A stretch of 64,000 nucleotides of DNA from contig CAYGFI010000003.1 of NCBI GenBank assembly GCA_964349045.1, positions 26,369 to 90,368 of the forward strand, read 5' to 3'. Both the position numbers and the translations under genes were made by a program. The notes beneath the pieces were generated by a model that made no database searches, had not been told where the DNA came from, and saw nothing but the letters and a program-made list of their open reading frames with translations. Positions 36,235-45,803 of this stretch are shown here, piece by piece; position 1 is the stretch's first letter; each line of letters starts with the position of its first letter. Source of the DNA: JACJXF01 sp964349045 (lineage in GTDB: Bacteria > Bacteroidota > Bacteroidia > Bacteroidales > GCA-2748055).

Positions 36235-37596
36235 TTATTCAGACTTCAGACCCGTGGTATTCACACTGAACACCTTGTAAGTGTGCTTTTGGCCTGGATT
36301 AGTATGTGTATCTGTGAATTGCATTTCCCGAATGTGTAGCACCGGAGTATCACTGTCACGCATGCCCTGAAAAACAGGCCTGCTATTGGGATTACCAGGT
36401 TCTTCGGGTACTTTGGCGATTACCTTGCCATCACGCTCAATGATAAAATATGCAATTCCGCTTTCCAGGTCCGCTTCGGCATTCCATGTGAGATGGCCCC
36501 CATTGGATTTAAAATTGAAGGGTGCAGGTGGAGGTGTGGAATCGGGGATTTCTGTATCTCTGACAAAATGTTCCCATACTTTTGCAACAGTTTCATTAGG
36601 TAACCAAAGCGCCCTGTTCTTGTCTCCGGTGAATTGGGATGCAGGCGAAGCTTTCGTGCCGAGGAGTGGAGCAAACCAAGCCTCATCCTCCGGCATAGTC
36701 CTCATGGGAGCACCATTCTTGAGAGGCAGACGTGCTTCAAGGCAGGCATCAAACCAGGGAATGGCGAGGTAGCGCTGGTTGCCGGTCGGATGACCAGTGA
36801 GGGGATCAACAGCCACACCGATAAGGCCTCCTTTGCTTCGCACTTCGTTGAAGAATTCTTCAGTAGCAGCCCACCTTCCCGCATGTTTTCCTTCTTTCAT
36901 TGTAACTCCCTCCTGGGTGCCAAGATTGCACATCATTGGTACCCCAACTACTTCATCGGGAATGTCAATTTTCTTTGTTAGCTGCCCGGGACTGTCTGCA
37001 ATGATTGGAGTGCCTGAATTAAGCCATACAGCCGCTATTCGCTCCGGGTGCATCATGGTCATAAAGCCGACCCAAACACCTCCTCCGCTATGACCCCAAA
37101 GCGTCCAGGGCACACTGGAGAGTTCAGGATGTCCGGATATGCTGCCTAAATCTACAAGTGACTTTTGAAATTTCACGTCTGAACCGTTACGAGGGTCACA
37201 CCAGAGGGCACAGGATCCTGCCTCGGGCTGTTCATAGGACGGTGACAAGAGAGCACATTGATGCTTCTTTGCAAGAGCCTGCCAATGCAGGTCAAAGGCA
37301 CCTGCGAGACCCGTACCGCATGATCCCGTTCCACAGCCATGCTGATGAACAATCACTCCTTTTAGGTAACTTACACCCTGGGGGATCCAGATGGTATAGC
37401 TCACCGGGAAAACAAGTTCACCGGGATTAGTCGAGGCCTCATATCGCACCTTGTAATAGGGTGGTTCGACGTCGGGGAAAATGTCATAAGGTGGATTTTG
37501 AGAATAGGTGGCTATTGTGAGAGTTTTTAGGATGAAGATTAGCCATAGACGAGAAGACTTTATTCCCATGAGGTTTAAATTTTTCATATTTGTCAT
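36235..37596 (-). CDS. Secreted alpha/beta-hydrolase with C-terminal Fn3-like domain
   Basis: 453 residues; the start overlaps the stop codon of the upstream sulfatase by four bases (ATGA). A signal peptide spans about residues 12-32. The hydrolase domain has a nucleophile elbow GHSGGGVW (Ser near 168), an HQHGCGTGSCG oxyanion region with paired cysteines, and a candidate His in LTGHP. The last about 95 residues (FNFKSNGGHLTWNAEADLES... VFSVNTTG) look like a fibronectin type III domain. It probably removes acyl groups from sulfated oligosaccharides, as suggested by coupling to two sulfatases. The precise ester is unknown. Confidence 0.8.
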   Translation of the reverse strand: MTNMKNLNLMGIKSSRLWLIFILKTLTIATYSQNPPYDIFPDVEPPYYKVRYEASTNPGELVFPVSYTIWIPQGVSYLKGVIVHQHGCGTGSCGTGLAGAFDLHWQALAKKHQCALLSPSYEQPEAGSCALWCDPRNGSDVKFQKSLVDLGSISGHPELSSVPWTLWGHSGGGVWVGFMTMMHPERIAAVWLNSGTPIIADSPGQLTKKIDIPDEVVGVPMMCNLGTQEGVTMKEGKHAGRWAATEEFFNEVRSKGGLIGVAVDPLTGHPTGNQRYLAIPWFDACLEARLPLKNGAPMRTMPEDEAWFAPLLGTKASPASQFTGDKNRALWLPNETVAKVWEHFVRDTEIPDSTPPPAPFNFKSNGGHLTWNAEADLESGIAYFIIERDGKVIAKVPEEPGNPNSRPVFQGMRDSDTPVLHIREMQFTDTHTNPGQKHTYKVFSVNTTGLKSE

Positions 37597-39107
37597 TTAT
37601 TTCGCACATAATCACTTACAGGTCTGAATTTACCCACATCACCACCCAGTCGGATCATTTCAGGAAATACTTCATCCCACCAGGATTCATAGGCTGCCGA
37701 TAATTCTTCGACCAGGTAAAATTTATCAAAATATAAATCCTCTGTACAGCCAGGATCGTTTTTGGTATCGTACAAAGCCCACCTGTCTTTGGCACTTACG
37801 CCCCAATGAAACTGTGCATTGCCATTGGTATAGGTCTCGGATTTCGCGCCGGCTTCGACCTTTCGTAAAAAGGTACACTGACTTAATTGTTTTAAACATG
37901 CCGGGGTATCTTCGCAAGGGCGGCTGCGCAGCAACAAATACTGTCCTTGCCGCACACCGCACATGGAATATTTATGGGCGAGTGCCATTCCTGCCGGCCA
38001 ACGCCCCACGTGCTGAAATAGCAATCGGTCATTGTGCCAATCTATCGGCTCTTTACTCTCCAATAAAGGCACTAGGCTAAACCCCTCCAGTTTAGCTTGA
38101 ATGTCTTTTGGAATTTCAGCACCGGTGATTTCACACAATGTTGGCAAAACATCGAGATGAGCACTAAGGTTGTTAACTGTATGGGCTTCCCAATGCTTAG
38201 GCCACCTCCAAAAAGACATGGCACGAGAACCACCATGCCATATCGTGCATTTGCAGCCACGCATATCGGCATTATAAACATCCAGGCCCATTGTTTCGCC
38301 ATTGTCGTTCATCAGTATAACGATTGTGTTATCAGCCAACTTTTTATCGTCCAAATACTTCAAGAGCTTCCCCAGGTTTTTATCAATATTGGCAACTTCG
38401 CCAAGATAAGTTGCCTGATCCTCGGTAATTCCTTCCACCCTGTATGGGACAATATCTTCTTCGGGCGCGACAAGCGGTGTATGTGGGGAAAAGGTAGCCA
38501 GGTAACAGAAAAATGGCTGGTCTCCAGATTCTGTTATAAAAGTCAGTGCTTCCTCCATATAAATATCTTCCCTGAATCCCTTCCGTTTTTCAATAACTCC
38601 ATTGCGGATGATATCAGGATCGAATTCTCCCATATTCCCTCTGAGTGTAGTTGAACACCAGTCAAAGCCACGATCACCAGGGGCATAACCTTTATCGTTT
38701 CCATTGTGCCATTTCCCGATAAACCCGGTGCGATATCCGGCTTTTTTTAGAAATTGAGGCAATATTGTTGCATCAATATTCAGATGTTCGCGGGGGGTGA
38801 TGGTATGGGTTACCCCGTTCCTGAATTCGTGCATGCCAGTCAATAATGCCGCCCGGGTTGGGGAACAGGATGGGCTCACATAGAAATTATCAAAACGGAC
38901 ACTTTCGTCATACAATCGATCCATATTGGGGGTTTTCAGCAAGGGATGCCCGTGCCGCCCTACATCGCCATATCCCTGATCATCGGTGAGAATAAAAATA
39001 ATATTGGGTTGTCTTGGTATTCCTGACTCCTCAGCATAAAGATTTATTCCAATAAATAACTCAAGGAAAAGAATTATGGATTGTTTAGGAAGTTGAATTG
39101 GTTTCAT
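37593..39107 (-). CDS. Sulfatase (S1 family, Cys-type)
   Basis: 504 residues with a signal peptide (about 9-25). The TDDQGYGDVG block, formylglycine motif CSPTR (Cys81), GKWHNGN and LMNDNGET are intact, with His and Lys residues typical of the S1 active site (HTP, KCTIWHGG). The C-terminal subdomain is complete (SYESWWDE). The TGA stop overlaps the ATG of the esterase downstream (ATGA), a strong sign of translational coupling. It is periplasmic or extracellular by its signal peptide. The subfamily probably differs from those of the two neighbours, as the active-site loops differ, so the three sulfatases may remove different sulfates. Confidence 0.94.
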   Translation of the reverse strand: MKPIQLPKQSIILFLELFIGINLYAEESGIPRQPNIIFILTDDQGYGDVGRHGHPLLKTPNMDRLYDESVRFDNFYVSPSCSPTRAALLTGMHEFRNGVTHTITPREHLNIDATILPQFLKKAGYRTGFIGKWHNGNDKGYAPGDRGFDWCSTTLRGNMGEFDPDIIRNGVIEKRKGFREDIYMEEALTFITESGDQPFFCYLATFSPHTPLVAPEEDIVPYRVEGITEDQATYLGEVANIDKNLGKLLKYLDDKKLADNTIVILMNDNGETMGLDVYNADMRGCKCTIWHGGSRAMSFWRWPKHWEAHTVNNLSAHLDVLPTLCEITGAEIPKDIQAKLEGFSLVPLLESKEPIDWHNDRLLFQHVGRWPAGMALAHKYSMCGVRQGQYLLLRSRPCEDTPACLKQLSQCTFLRKVEAGAKSETYTNGNAQFHWGVSAKDRWALYDTKNDPGCTEDLYFDKFYLVEELSAAYESWWDEVFPEMIRLGGDVGKFRPVSDYVRNK

Positions 39108-39212
39108 AATTTGGTTTTTTTAATAGTATTTTATCCTGCTATTGACAATGCCAATTTATTTGATTTTCAATTTTTATCCGAGATGAAATTTTCAGCAAAG
39201 CGAATATCACGA

Positions 39213-39640
39213 TCAAGAGTATTTTAGGGGGTGAATAATATGACGATCGACCAGGCCTTTTGGTGAATTTCCACTGGTCGGCAGAAAATAATCGCACTCT
39301 CCGGCCAAATAATCTTCAAATTCAGTTGCAGGGACAAGCTGAGCCCTGTTCATTCCAACCGGTCCGGTATTGTAAGCCCCTATAGTGTTTGGATTACCTG
39401 CTTTGAATGCTTCAGTAAAGGACTTATAATCCGTATTTGTGCTTCGGTTTCCATCAAGCCACCAGGCTGAAACAGAAGTGCCCCAGCGTTTCGACTCATC
39501 CATTGGGCATTGGGATTGAGTTCCTTGTCCGGATTAATTTTTAAATTGGAGATTACCTCATCCTGAGCCTGTAAGAATTGTGTGAAAAGAGACAGAACAA
39601 GTAAACCAATAGTAAATAACAATAGCCTTAAGTTTTTCAT
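39213..39640 (-). pseudogene. Remnant of a GH29-like secreted glycoside hydrolase
   Basis: Two frames make up one decayed gene. The first has an intact signal peptide (LLLFTIGLLVLSLFTQFLQA) and 20 further residues up to NPNAQWM. After a frame change near 39500 the other frame continues with SKRWGTSVSAWWLDGNRST, which matches the GH29 nucleophile strand (Asp in WLDG), then FTEAFKAGNPNTIGAYN. The barrel between signal peptide and nucleophile strand is missing and the C-terminus stops early at 39213. The FTEAFKAGNPN stretch resembles the corresponding FADACHAENPD of the barrel protein at 11427. It sits between two intact sulfatases of the same operon. Confidence 0.78.
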
Positions 39641-39679
39641 GATTCAAAATGTATTTGTGAGCATCTCATCATTAATACA

Positions 39680-41107
39680 CTATTTATTCTTTGGCCAGGG
39701 ATATTCAAAGGATCCGGCTGATTCCGGCATCGATTCAACATCAGGCAGGGTTTTGTTCCAATCCAGTAGCTTCTGGCTCATCCGTTTAACGATTTTTGGA
39801 TATTCATTGGCCAGGTTGTCCACCTCGCAGGGATTTTCTTTAAGGTTGTATAATTCCGTCCGACTGCCGTCCGGATTCATCAGTAGTTTCCAGTCACCAT
39901 CACGCATGGCCAGAGCAGGACTTTTCTGTATATGCCTGCCCCATGGGCTAAAACGGTATTGCCACAACAAAGGATTTTTTCTATCGACCGGATTTCCCCA
40001 AAATGCAGCCGACATATCCTGCCCATCCAGATTCACATGTTGGCTTAAATCCACTCCCGCCAAAGCGCAAAAAGTGGGAAGCATATCTACTCCTGAAATT
40101 ACCGTTTCGTCGTCCACTTTTCCTTCAGGAACCTTACCTGGCCACCTAACAATAAATGGCACACGAATTCCACCTTCATATAAACTGGCTTTACAACCCC
40201 GAAGCGGTCCGACACTGCCTGTCCCACTGTGATTGGTGTCAATTCCAAAAACCGGCGATGGGCCATTGTCGCTGGTAAATATAACAAGGGTATTTTCTGA
40301 CAATCCCAATTCGTCCAATTTATCGAGTAAGCGTCCTACATGCTTATCGACATCAGTAATAACAGCACTGTAGACTTGTGTAGCACCGGTAAAACCCCTG
40401 GCCATGGATTTAAGTTCCGGATATTCTGATAATTGTTCAGCATTTGGGGCCAGGACTGAATGGGGATCACTGATCCAGCAGTTGATATAAAAGGGCTTAT
40501 CCATGTGCCTTTCTAAAAAATCAATGGTAATGTCAATTATCGTTTTGGTTTTATCAGCCTGTGCGACGCCTGTATAGCATAGTTCACTGGGATCGAGCAC
40601 AGTACCTGTATGGATTTTTACTTCATCAATCCCATAATCGTGAGGAGAAGGTGAATCACTGGTTGTGCCTAAATGCCATTTTCCAAAATGTGCTGTTGTA
40701 TAACCTGCCGACTGAAGTATCCTTGTCAGCATCTCATTTTCCGGGTCCAGAAAATTGGGCATCTTGTAATTCTGGTTGTGCTCGTCTCCTCCCAGGGCAT
40801 AATGAATACGGTTCCTTGCAGGGTATTGTCCTGTCATAATTGCTGTCCTGGAAGGAGAACATACCGGTGAGGAAACGGTAAAATTGGTAAACAGAACTCC
40901 CTCTGAAGCCATTTTGTCAAGCTTAGGTGTACGAATAACCCTGTTACCGTAGCAACCCAAATCGCCAAATCCCATATCATCAGCAAAAATGAAAATGATA
41001 TTGGGTTGTTTGCTTGACTGTGCAAGAGTTTCACTTTGTTGAACGAAAAACAAAAAAGAGATAGCAAACAATGCATTCAACTTTTCACTGGTGTTTATTA
41101 GTTTCAT
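39680..41107 (-). CDS. Sulfatase (S1 family, Cys-type)
   Basis: 475 residues with a signal peptide (about 10-30). The ADDMGFGDLG block, formylglycine motif CSPSR (Cys83), GKWHLGT and FTSDNGPS are intact, and the C-terminal subdomain (RDGDWKLLMNPDGSRTELYNL) is complete. It is the closest relative in the window of the decayed sulfatase at 49939, which shares most of that C-terminal pattern. It probably starts a transcription unit that continues over the GH29 remnant into the next sulfatase; a repeat copy lies just upstream of its start. Confidence 0.94.
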   Translation of the reverse strand: MKLINTSEKLNALFAISFLFFVQQSETLAQSSKQPNIIFIFADDMGFGDLGCYGNRVIRTPKLDKMASEGVLFTNFTVSSPVCSPSRTAIMTGQYPARNRIHYALGGDEHNQNYKMPNFLDPENEMLTRILQSAGYTTAHFGKWHLGTTSDSPSPHDYGIDEVKIHTGTVLDPSELCYTGVAQADKTKTIIDITIDFLERHMDKPFYINCWISDPHSVLAPNAEQLSEYPELKSMARGFTGATQVYSAVITDVDKHVGRLLDKLDELGLSENTLVIFTSDNGPSPVFGIDTNHSGTGSVGPLRGCKASLYEGGIRVPFIVRWPGKVPEGKVDDETVISGVDMLPTFCALAGVDLSQHVNLDGQDMSAAFWGNPVDRKNPLLWQYRFSPWGRHIQKSPALAMRDGDWKLLMNPDGSRTELYNLKENPCEVDNLANEYPKIVKRMSQKLLDWNKTLPDVESMPESAGSFEYPWPKNK

Positions 41108-41133
41108 CTGTATATAATTTAATTTTTAAGGCC

Positions 41134-41263
41134 AGATGGAACCCACATGTTACGAAATTATATTCATTTGTGTTTAGTTTCGCTGACCGCGTTCGCATAA
41201 AACTATTGCGGTTGCGAAGCTCGCAAGCTCGGTTGTGTTTCACGAAACATGTGGGTTTCATCT
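41134..41263. repeat. Long intergenic repeat, copy 4 (complete inverted ends)
   Basis: The ends AGATGGAACCCACATGTT and AACATGTGGGTTTCATCT are inverted repeats of 18 bases with one mismatch. The core is the reverse complement of the copy-1 core (GACCGCGTTCGCATAAAAC, GCGGTTGCGAAGCT, CGGTTGTGTTT). It lies between the start of a sulfatase and the end of the GH141-like gene, with no gene interrupted. Confidence 0.82.
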
Positions 41264-41321
41264 TGTAATATTATTAGTTTTTCAATTGCTTTACAATGTG
41301 CTTTAACAGTATTTACCTGTT

Positions 41322-43490
41322 TCATTTAGCGATTCTTCCGGCGTTTAATTCAAAAGGCCTGAATCCCATTTTAATTGCAGGTGAATTTGCTTTAAATCGA
41401 AAATCGCCATTTTCAATATCCTCAAACATTGGATCGGACAGAATGCTGCTTTCTTCCCTTCCATTTTCCCTTGCCCATTTCAAATATTCATCGGCGGAAT
41501 TGGGATCTGTAGAATTAAAATAGATATTCCTGTCAAGCTCAATTGTTCCAATAACCCATTCAATCCCATTCCTGAATTCTTCTCCCTCACGCTTGAATAC
41601 AAAAGGCTGGTTGGACTGATTTGCATAGAATATATTATTAAATATCTTGGTGCCAGCCATGCCCATTTTACTTGTAGGCTCTAAATTGAGCATCCCCCGA
41701 TTAACACGATTAGGAGGACAAGCTACGATATTATTAAAAAAGTAGTTCCGTCCCTTGGAACAAAGACCTATACCGTGGGTTCCAAATTGAAAAATAAAAT
41801 TATTTTCTACCAGCGTTTCATTTTGGTCGTCGTCACAGCGAATAGCCTCTCCTGCGGCCATCGAAGGTGTATGGTGAATATAATTGCCCCTTACAATATT
41901 TCCGGTTCCGGCACCTGAAATATAAACCCCATTGCCATCCTGCATTATATCCATAACCTCGGAAAGATCGTTATTTTCAATGATGTTATGCCGTCCATGC
42001 ATAAAACGCTCGCGATCTTCCCACAATTCCTTTCCTGTGAAAAGACCTGTTTCATTCCAGCGAACTGTTTTTGAGCATTCCCGTACTCCTGATTTGTCCC
42101 ATCCAATTCGACCTGTTACTGCGATAGCTGAGTAAGGAACGTTATGAATAGTGTTATGGCTAATCAGATTGTAACCGCTTTGCCATGCCCATATTCCCTG
42201 TGAGTGCCACCATAGGCGCCCAATATGGTGAATGTAATTATTACTCACTTCATTGTATTTATTTACATCCTTAGTACCAGGTCCATAGCCGGCAAGTAAA
42301 ATGCCACCACCTCCCAAATTGGAAATTTCATTGTTATGAATTTTAATATTCTGGGCATGTAAATCAAGCCTGATAGCAGTTCCACCGCTGTGAATAAAAG
42401 TACAATTCAGAATGCCACAATATTCTGCACCACGAAAACGAACAAGAGCTGTGGATTCATCAAAACGTTCCCAATCGTGCTGTAATCCTCTCCCGGTTTG
42501 GCCTGAAGAGTTAAAGCGATTACCATGGGTAAAAGTAAGTCCATCAAAATATATTCCGCTCACAGGTTTATCAACCGGACCCTCATAATCGATCTCTCCC
42601 TCCACTCTGATCATTTCTATAAGCCCTGGTGCAACAATATCGCTTCCCGGCTTTTCATTATCGAGGGGCCAATAATAAATTAATCTTTTTTCAGAGTCAA
42701 ATACCCATTCTCCCGGAGAATCCAGTCCGGCAAAAGTATTTTCAACCCAAATAGCCTCAGGCCCCATATAATAACGGGGGGCAGCAAGAGCATAGGTTGA
42801 CTTTGCACCAAGATAGACCATACCTGTTTCATGGTCAACCGATTTTACAGGAAGGATGTTCATTGTCCATGGCGCTGCCGGAATGACAACTATTTCAGAA
42901 TTAAGTGGATAAAACAGCTCTTTAGTTGTCCCTTTTTCAAAAGGAATCGTGGTTTGAATATCATCCGAACCACCCCAACCCTCGCTGGTACGTAAGTGAG
43001 AGAATGGACCTGTTTTTGCTCGTGGGAGAATTCCTTTTGAATTATATAAAACCTTAAAATCAGCAATAGTCTCCGGAACGGGAGCTACCCAAATTTTCCC
43101 TTTGGCATTCTTCGATAAACCAATGGGAGCTTTAGCTAATTTCTTCCAGTCGGAAATTGAAACATCACTATTTATCACAGGCTCTTCACCAGGCAAAGCA
43201 GAATAGGTAATTTTCTGTCCGTGTTTAGCGGAATGTTCTAAGTTAAAAACCAATGTTTCAGAAAGCCGGTATTCACCCCCTGAAATCCATATCGTTATAT
43301 TTTCAGGTGCATTTACCACGTTCCATTGTCGGACCTGGTCTCGGGCATGAGAAAAAGTTGCAAATGGCTGTTCTTTAGTTCCTGGATTATTATCATTTCC
43401 TTTATTAGAAACATAAAAATCTTTGGCGTTGCTGATTTGAACAATCAGGAATAAAAGCATAATTAATTTAATTATTTTCATCTGTTTCAT
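41322..43490 (-). CDS. GH141-like right-handed beta-helix protein
   Basis: 722 residues with a signal peptide (about 5-22). The sequence begins KDFYVSNKGNDNNPGTKEQP, the usual entry of secreted parallel beta-helix enzymes, followed by a beta-sandwich insertion (about 85-300) and a helix with many N-x-I turns (NKYNEVSNNYIHHIGRL, NLISHNTIHN, GNIVRGNYIHH). Domain order and length match GH141, a family with alpha-L-fucosidase and xylanase members, so it may attack internal or shielded fucose. The catalytic residues of the family cannot be confirmed by eye. A decayed relative lies at 54290-54622. It is followed upstream by two other beta-helix genes in the same orientation. Confidence 0.72.
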   Translation of the reverse strand: MKQMKIIKLIMLLFLIVQISNAKDFYVSNKGNDNNPGTKEQPFATFSHARDQVRQWNVVNAPENITIWISGGEYRLSETLVFNLEHSAKHGQKITYSALPGEEPVINSDVSISDWKKLAKAPIGLSKNAKGKIWVAPVPETIADFKVLYNSKGILPRAKTGPFSHLRTSEGWGGSDDIQTTIPFEKGTTKELFYPLNSEIVVIPAAPWTMNILPVKSVDHETGMVYLGAKSTYALAAPRYYMGPEAIWVENTFAGLDSPGEWVFDSEKRLIYYWPLDNEKPGSDIVAPGLIEMIRVEGEIDYEGPVDKPVSGIYFDGLTFTHGNRFNSSGQTGRGLQHDWERFDESTALVRFRGAEYCGILNCTFIHSGGTAIRLDLHAQNIKIHNNEISNLGGGGILLAGYGPGTKDVNKYNEVSNNYIHHIGRLWWHSQGIWAWQSGYNLISHNTIHNVPYSAIAVTGRIGWDKSGVRECSKTVRWNETGLFTGKELWEDRERFMHGRHNIIENNDLSEVMDIMQDGNGVYISGAGTGNIVRGNYIHHTPSMAAGEAIRCDDDQNETLVENNFIFQFGTHGIGLCSKGRNYFFNNIVACPPNRVNRGMLNLEPTSKMGMAGTKIFNNIFYANQSNQPFVFKREGEEFRNGIEWVIGTIELDRNIYFNSTDPNSADEYLKWARENGREESSILSDPMFEDIENGDFRFKANSPAIKMGFRPFELNAGRIAK

Positions 43491-43517
43491 TTTTTTGGTT
43501 TGCTTAATCTGAAATTT

Positions 43518-45617
43518 CTATTTCCTGAACAACACTGTCGAACGCCATGGGGCAACAGTCACAGAACCTGATACTGGTTTACCCCATGGATCAAGGTATT
43601 CCCCGTCCGACAAAGGGAAGGATTTCGCATTATCCGAATCATTATAAAATAGCTGAATGAAATCCTCAGGGGCGGAAGATTCATCAATTTTTATGGGTGC
43701 ATCAAGATTGCCACTTGCATAATCGCGGGCATTGTTCCATTCTTCTGCACTATCAAACCAGTCATCTATGGGTGTACCATCGGGATTACAATTCAACTGA
43801 TATTCACTAATAATTTTCTCGCTTTTAAATGGAAAAGCACACACATTGTTCCGGAATACTCCCTGGTTTTCCACATCGTATTGATCAGTATCCTTCAATG
43901 AAAAGGCAGTCAAAGCACCATAATTAGGTCTTATATTTGATGTAGCAGTGCTCACGATAATATTCTCTTCGAACACATTCCCCGACATGCCTGCTTCCCC
44001 GGGCTTCATGTTAGGAATGCCGCGTTCGAGGGTGGTTATTCCTGCTCCCCTGACCAGGATGGTGTTGCCCTTGATGATGTTATCCCTGGAAATTGCATTG
44101 AGGTGGATTCCGCGATCCGGGGCATTATTGAGCTGAGGAAAGCTAATGGTATTGTACCGTACAATCAGACCTACGGTTCCTTTATCCAACTGAATACCTG
44201 TGGCAAAAGGATCTTCCATATCTGCCATTGCACTTCCTAAACCAACAAAGGCAGGCATTCCGTTCATTATGATATTCTCTTCAATAATACTTCCTTCCTG
44301 CTTATCATGTGTATAAATAGCTCCCCCATCAAAAGTTATCAGGTTATACCTGTCAATAACATTTCTTCGTATTAGATTCCTTCCATTAGAATGCTGAATT
44401 CCAATATAACCAATATCGCTTATCCTGTTATAGCTTGCTTCTGAATTTCCGCCCATAAGATATATACCGTTTCTGCCAGAGCCACGCCCGGCAATCATAC
44501 CAATATTTGTTACAGTATTACGGGTAATCACAACACGGCCTTCTCCGGCAGTACGAATGCCGGCACTGAGGCAATCGCTAATATTGTTTCTTTCAATATG
44601 CGCAGAACTAGCCCCAAGAGAAATGCCTTCTTGCCCGCATAAAGCGATCTCACAATCCAGTATTTCGATGTTCTGACTGCCAGTAACTTTTATCCCTGTA
44701 GAAGCAGCCATTTCAATTCTTAATCCTTCCAAAACAATATCCTTTGCATTGTTTAAAATTATCACAACCGGACTTACTGTATAACGGAAGGATTTTGAAA
44801 CGGGCTTTTTGTCCGAATAAAGATAGAGAATGTGGTTTTTTAGATCAAAGTACCATTCCCCATCGACATCCAGGGTGTTGATGTGTTTCTGAAAAAAATA
44901 ACCTGCTTCATCCTGAATAATCCCCCTGGGTCTATCATTCAGAAAGTTAATTTTCGCAGATTCAATAGAAGTGATCAGATAGGCAGAGTAGGTCCAGACA
45001 TTTTGACGCAGAACAATTTCTGCCCCTGTCAGACCTTCCGCATCCCTTAATTCCGGATCTGTAACCGATGTCAATGTACGTTCGCTAAAATCATAAAAAG
45101 CATTGTTTGTCATTAAATCCCCGTTTGGGGTGCGCCCCAGCGGAAGTGATTTATTTTCCCGAAGTAACAGGGACACGTCACTTACATCAGAGGGCAGAGC
45201 ATGTTTATACACTTTTGCTCGTCCGGCTACCGGAGCCCAATTCCCCTCCAGGAAACGAGCGCCCGACAATACCGGCCGTTCTCCTTCGCCATAAGCTCCA
45301 AACCTAATGTTATTCCCCTTAATTTCGAGCATCCCCTCAAACTGATCGCCGCAGCGAAAAAGTACGCTACCACGCTCCAGAAGCACCATCTGTTGATTCA
45401 CTTTATCCAGTGTTTTCCATGGCCCCGTAGTTCCCCCCTTATATTCAGCTGCTGCACCATCCCAGCTATCATTTCCTGTCCTGGACACATAATAATCAGT
45501 GGAATACGCGTTGAGCATCCCAATCAGGAGTAGTAAAAAGCCTAAAGTGTATCGCACTAGAAATCTGCCTGCACAAGCACTGTGTAATAATTTAATGAAA
45601 GTGATGTCTTTTTTCAT
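43518..45617 (-). CDS. Secreted right-handed beta-helix protein (tandem paralogue 1)
   Basis: 699 residues with a hydrophobic signal segment (TLGFLLLLIGMLNA, about 24-39). A beta-helix start DYYVSRTGNDSWDG is followed by a beta-rich insertion and a long helix with repeated turns (IEILDCEIALCG, SAHIERNNISDC, EASYNRISDIGY, NLIRRNVIDRYN). A C-terminal about 80-residue domain ends with GSVTVAPWRSTVLFRK. The fold is shared by many polysaccharide lyases and hydrolases, but I see no family-specific catalytic motif. It is nearly collinear with the next gene upstream (45804-47888) and clearly arose by duplication. This copy has no lipoprotein Cys, so it is probably free or differently sorted. Confidence 0.75.
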   Translation of the reverse strand: MKKDITFIKLLHSACAGRFLVRYTLGFLLLLIGMLNAYSTDYYVSRTGNDSWDGAAAEYKGGTTGPWKTLDKVNQQMVLLERGSVLFRCGDQFEGMLEIKGNNIRFGAYGEGERPVLSGARFLEGNWAPVAGRAKVYKHALPSDVSDVSLLLRENKSLPLGRTPNGDLMTNNAFYDFSERTLTSVTDPELRDAEGLTGAEIVLRQNVWTYSAYLITSIESAKINFLNDRPRGIIQDEAGYFFQKHINTLDVDGEWYFDLKNHILYLYSDKKPVSKSFRYTVSPVVIILNNAKDIVLEGLRIEMAASTGIKVTGSQNIEILDCEIALCGQEGISLGASSAHIERNNISDCLSAGIRTAGEGRVVITRNTVTNIGMIAGRGSGRNGIYLMGGNSEASYNRISDIGYIGIQHSNGRNLIRRNVIDRYNLITFDGGAIYTHDKQEGSIIEENIIMNGMPAFVGLGSAMADMEDPFATGIQLDKGTVGLIVRYNTISFPQLNNAPDRGIHLNAISRDNIIKGNTILVRGAGITTLERGIPNMKPGEAGMSGNVFEENIIVSTATSNIRPNYGALTAFSLKDTDQYDVENQGVFRNNVCAFPFKSEKIISEYQLNCNPDGTPIDDWFDSAEEWNNARDYASGNLDAPIKIDESSAPEDFIQLFYNDSDNAKSFPLSDGEYLDPWGKPVSGSVTVAPWRSTVLFRK

Positions 45618-45683
45618 GATAGAACTAATTTATGCATAGAAAATTAATTTTCATTCTATAAGAATTTTTATTTTTAAGGTAGA

Positions 45684-45750
45684 ATGGAACCACACATGAT
45701 TGATTATTATATGGTTACTTATGTGTTTTCATCAATCATGTGGGTTTCAT
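45684..45750. repeat. 67-bp palindromic repeat, copy 2
   Basis: Starts ATGGAACCACACATGATTGA and ends TCAATCATGTGGGTTTCAT, the reverse complement of copy 1 and the same length. It sits in the 186-base gap between the two beta-helix paralogues and could form a long hairpin in their shared transcript. Confidence 0.87.
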
Positions 45751-45803
45751 TTAATTCAATTAAAATTGGCTCCAGGAGAAGTTTTTTACTACATCATGAA
45801 ATT

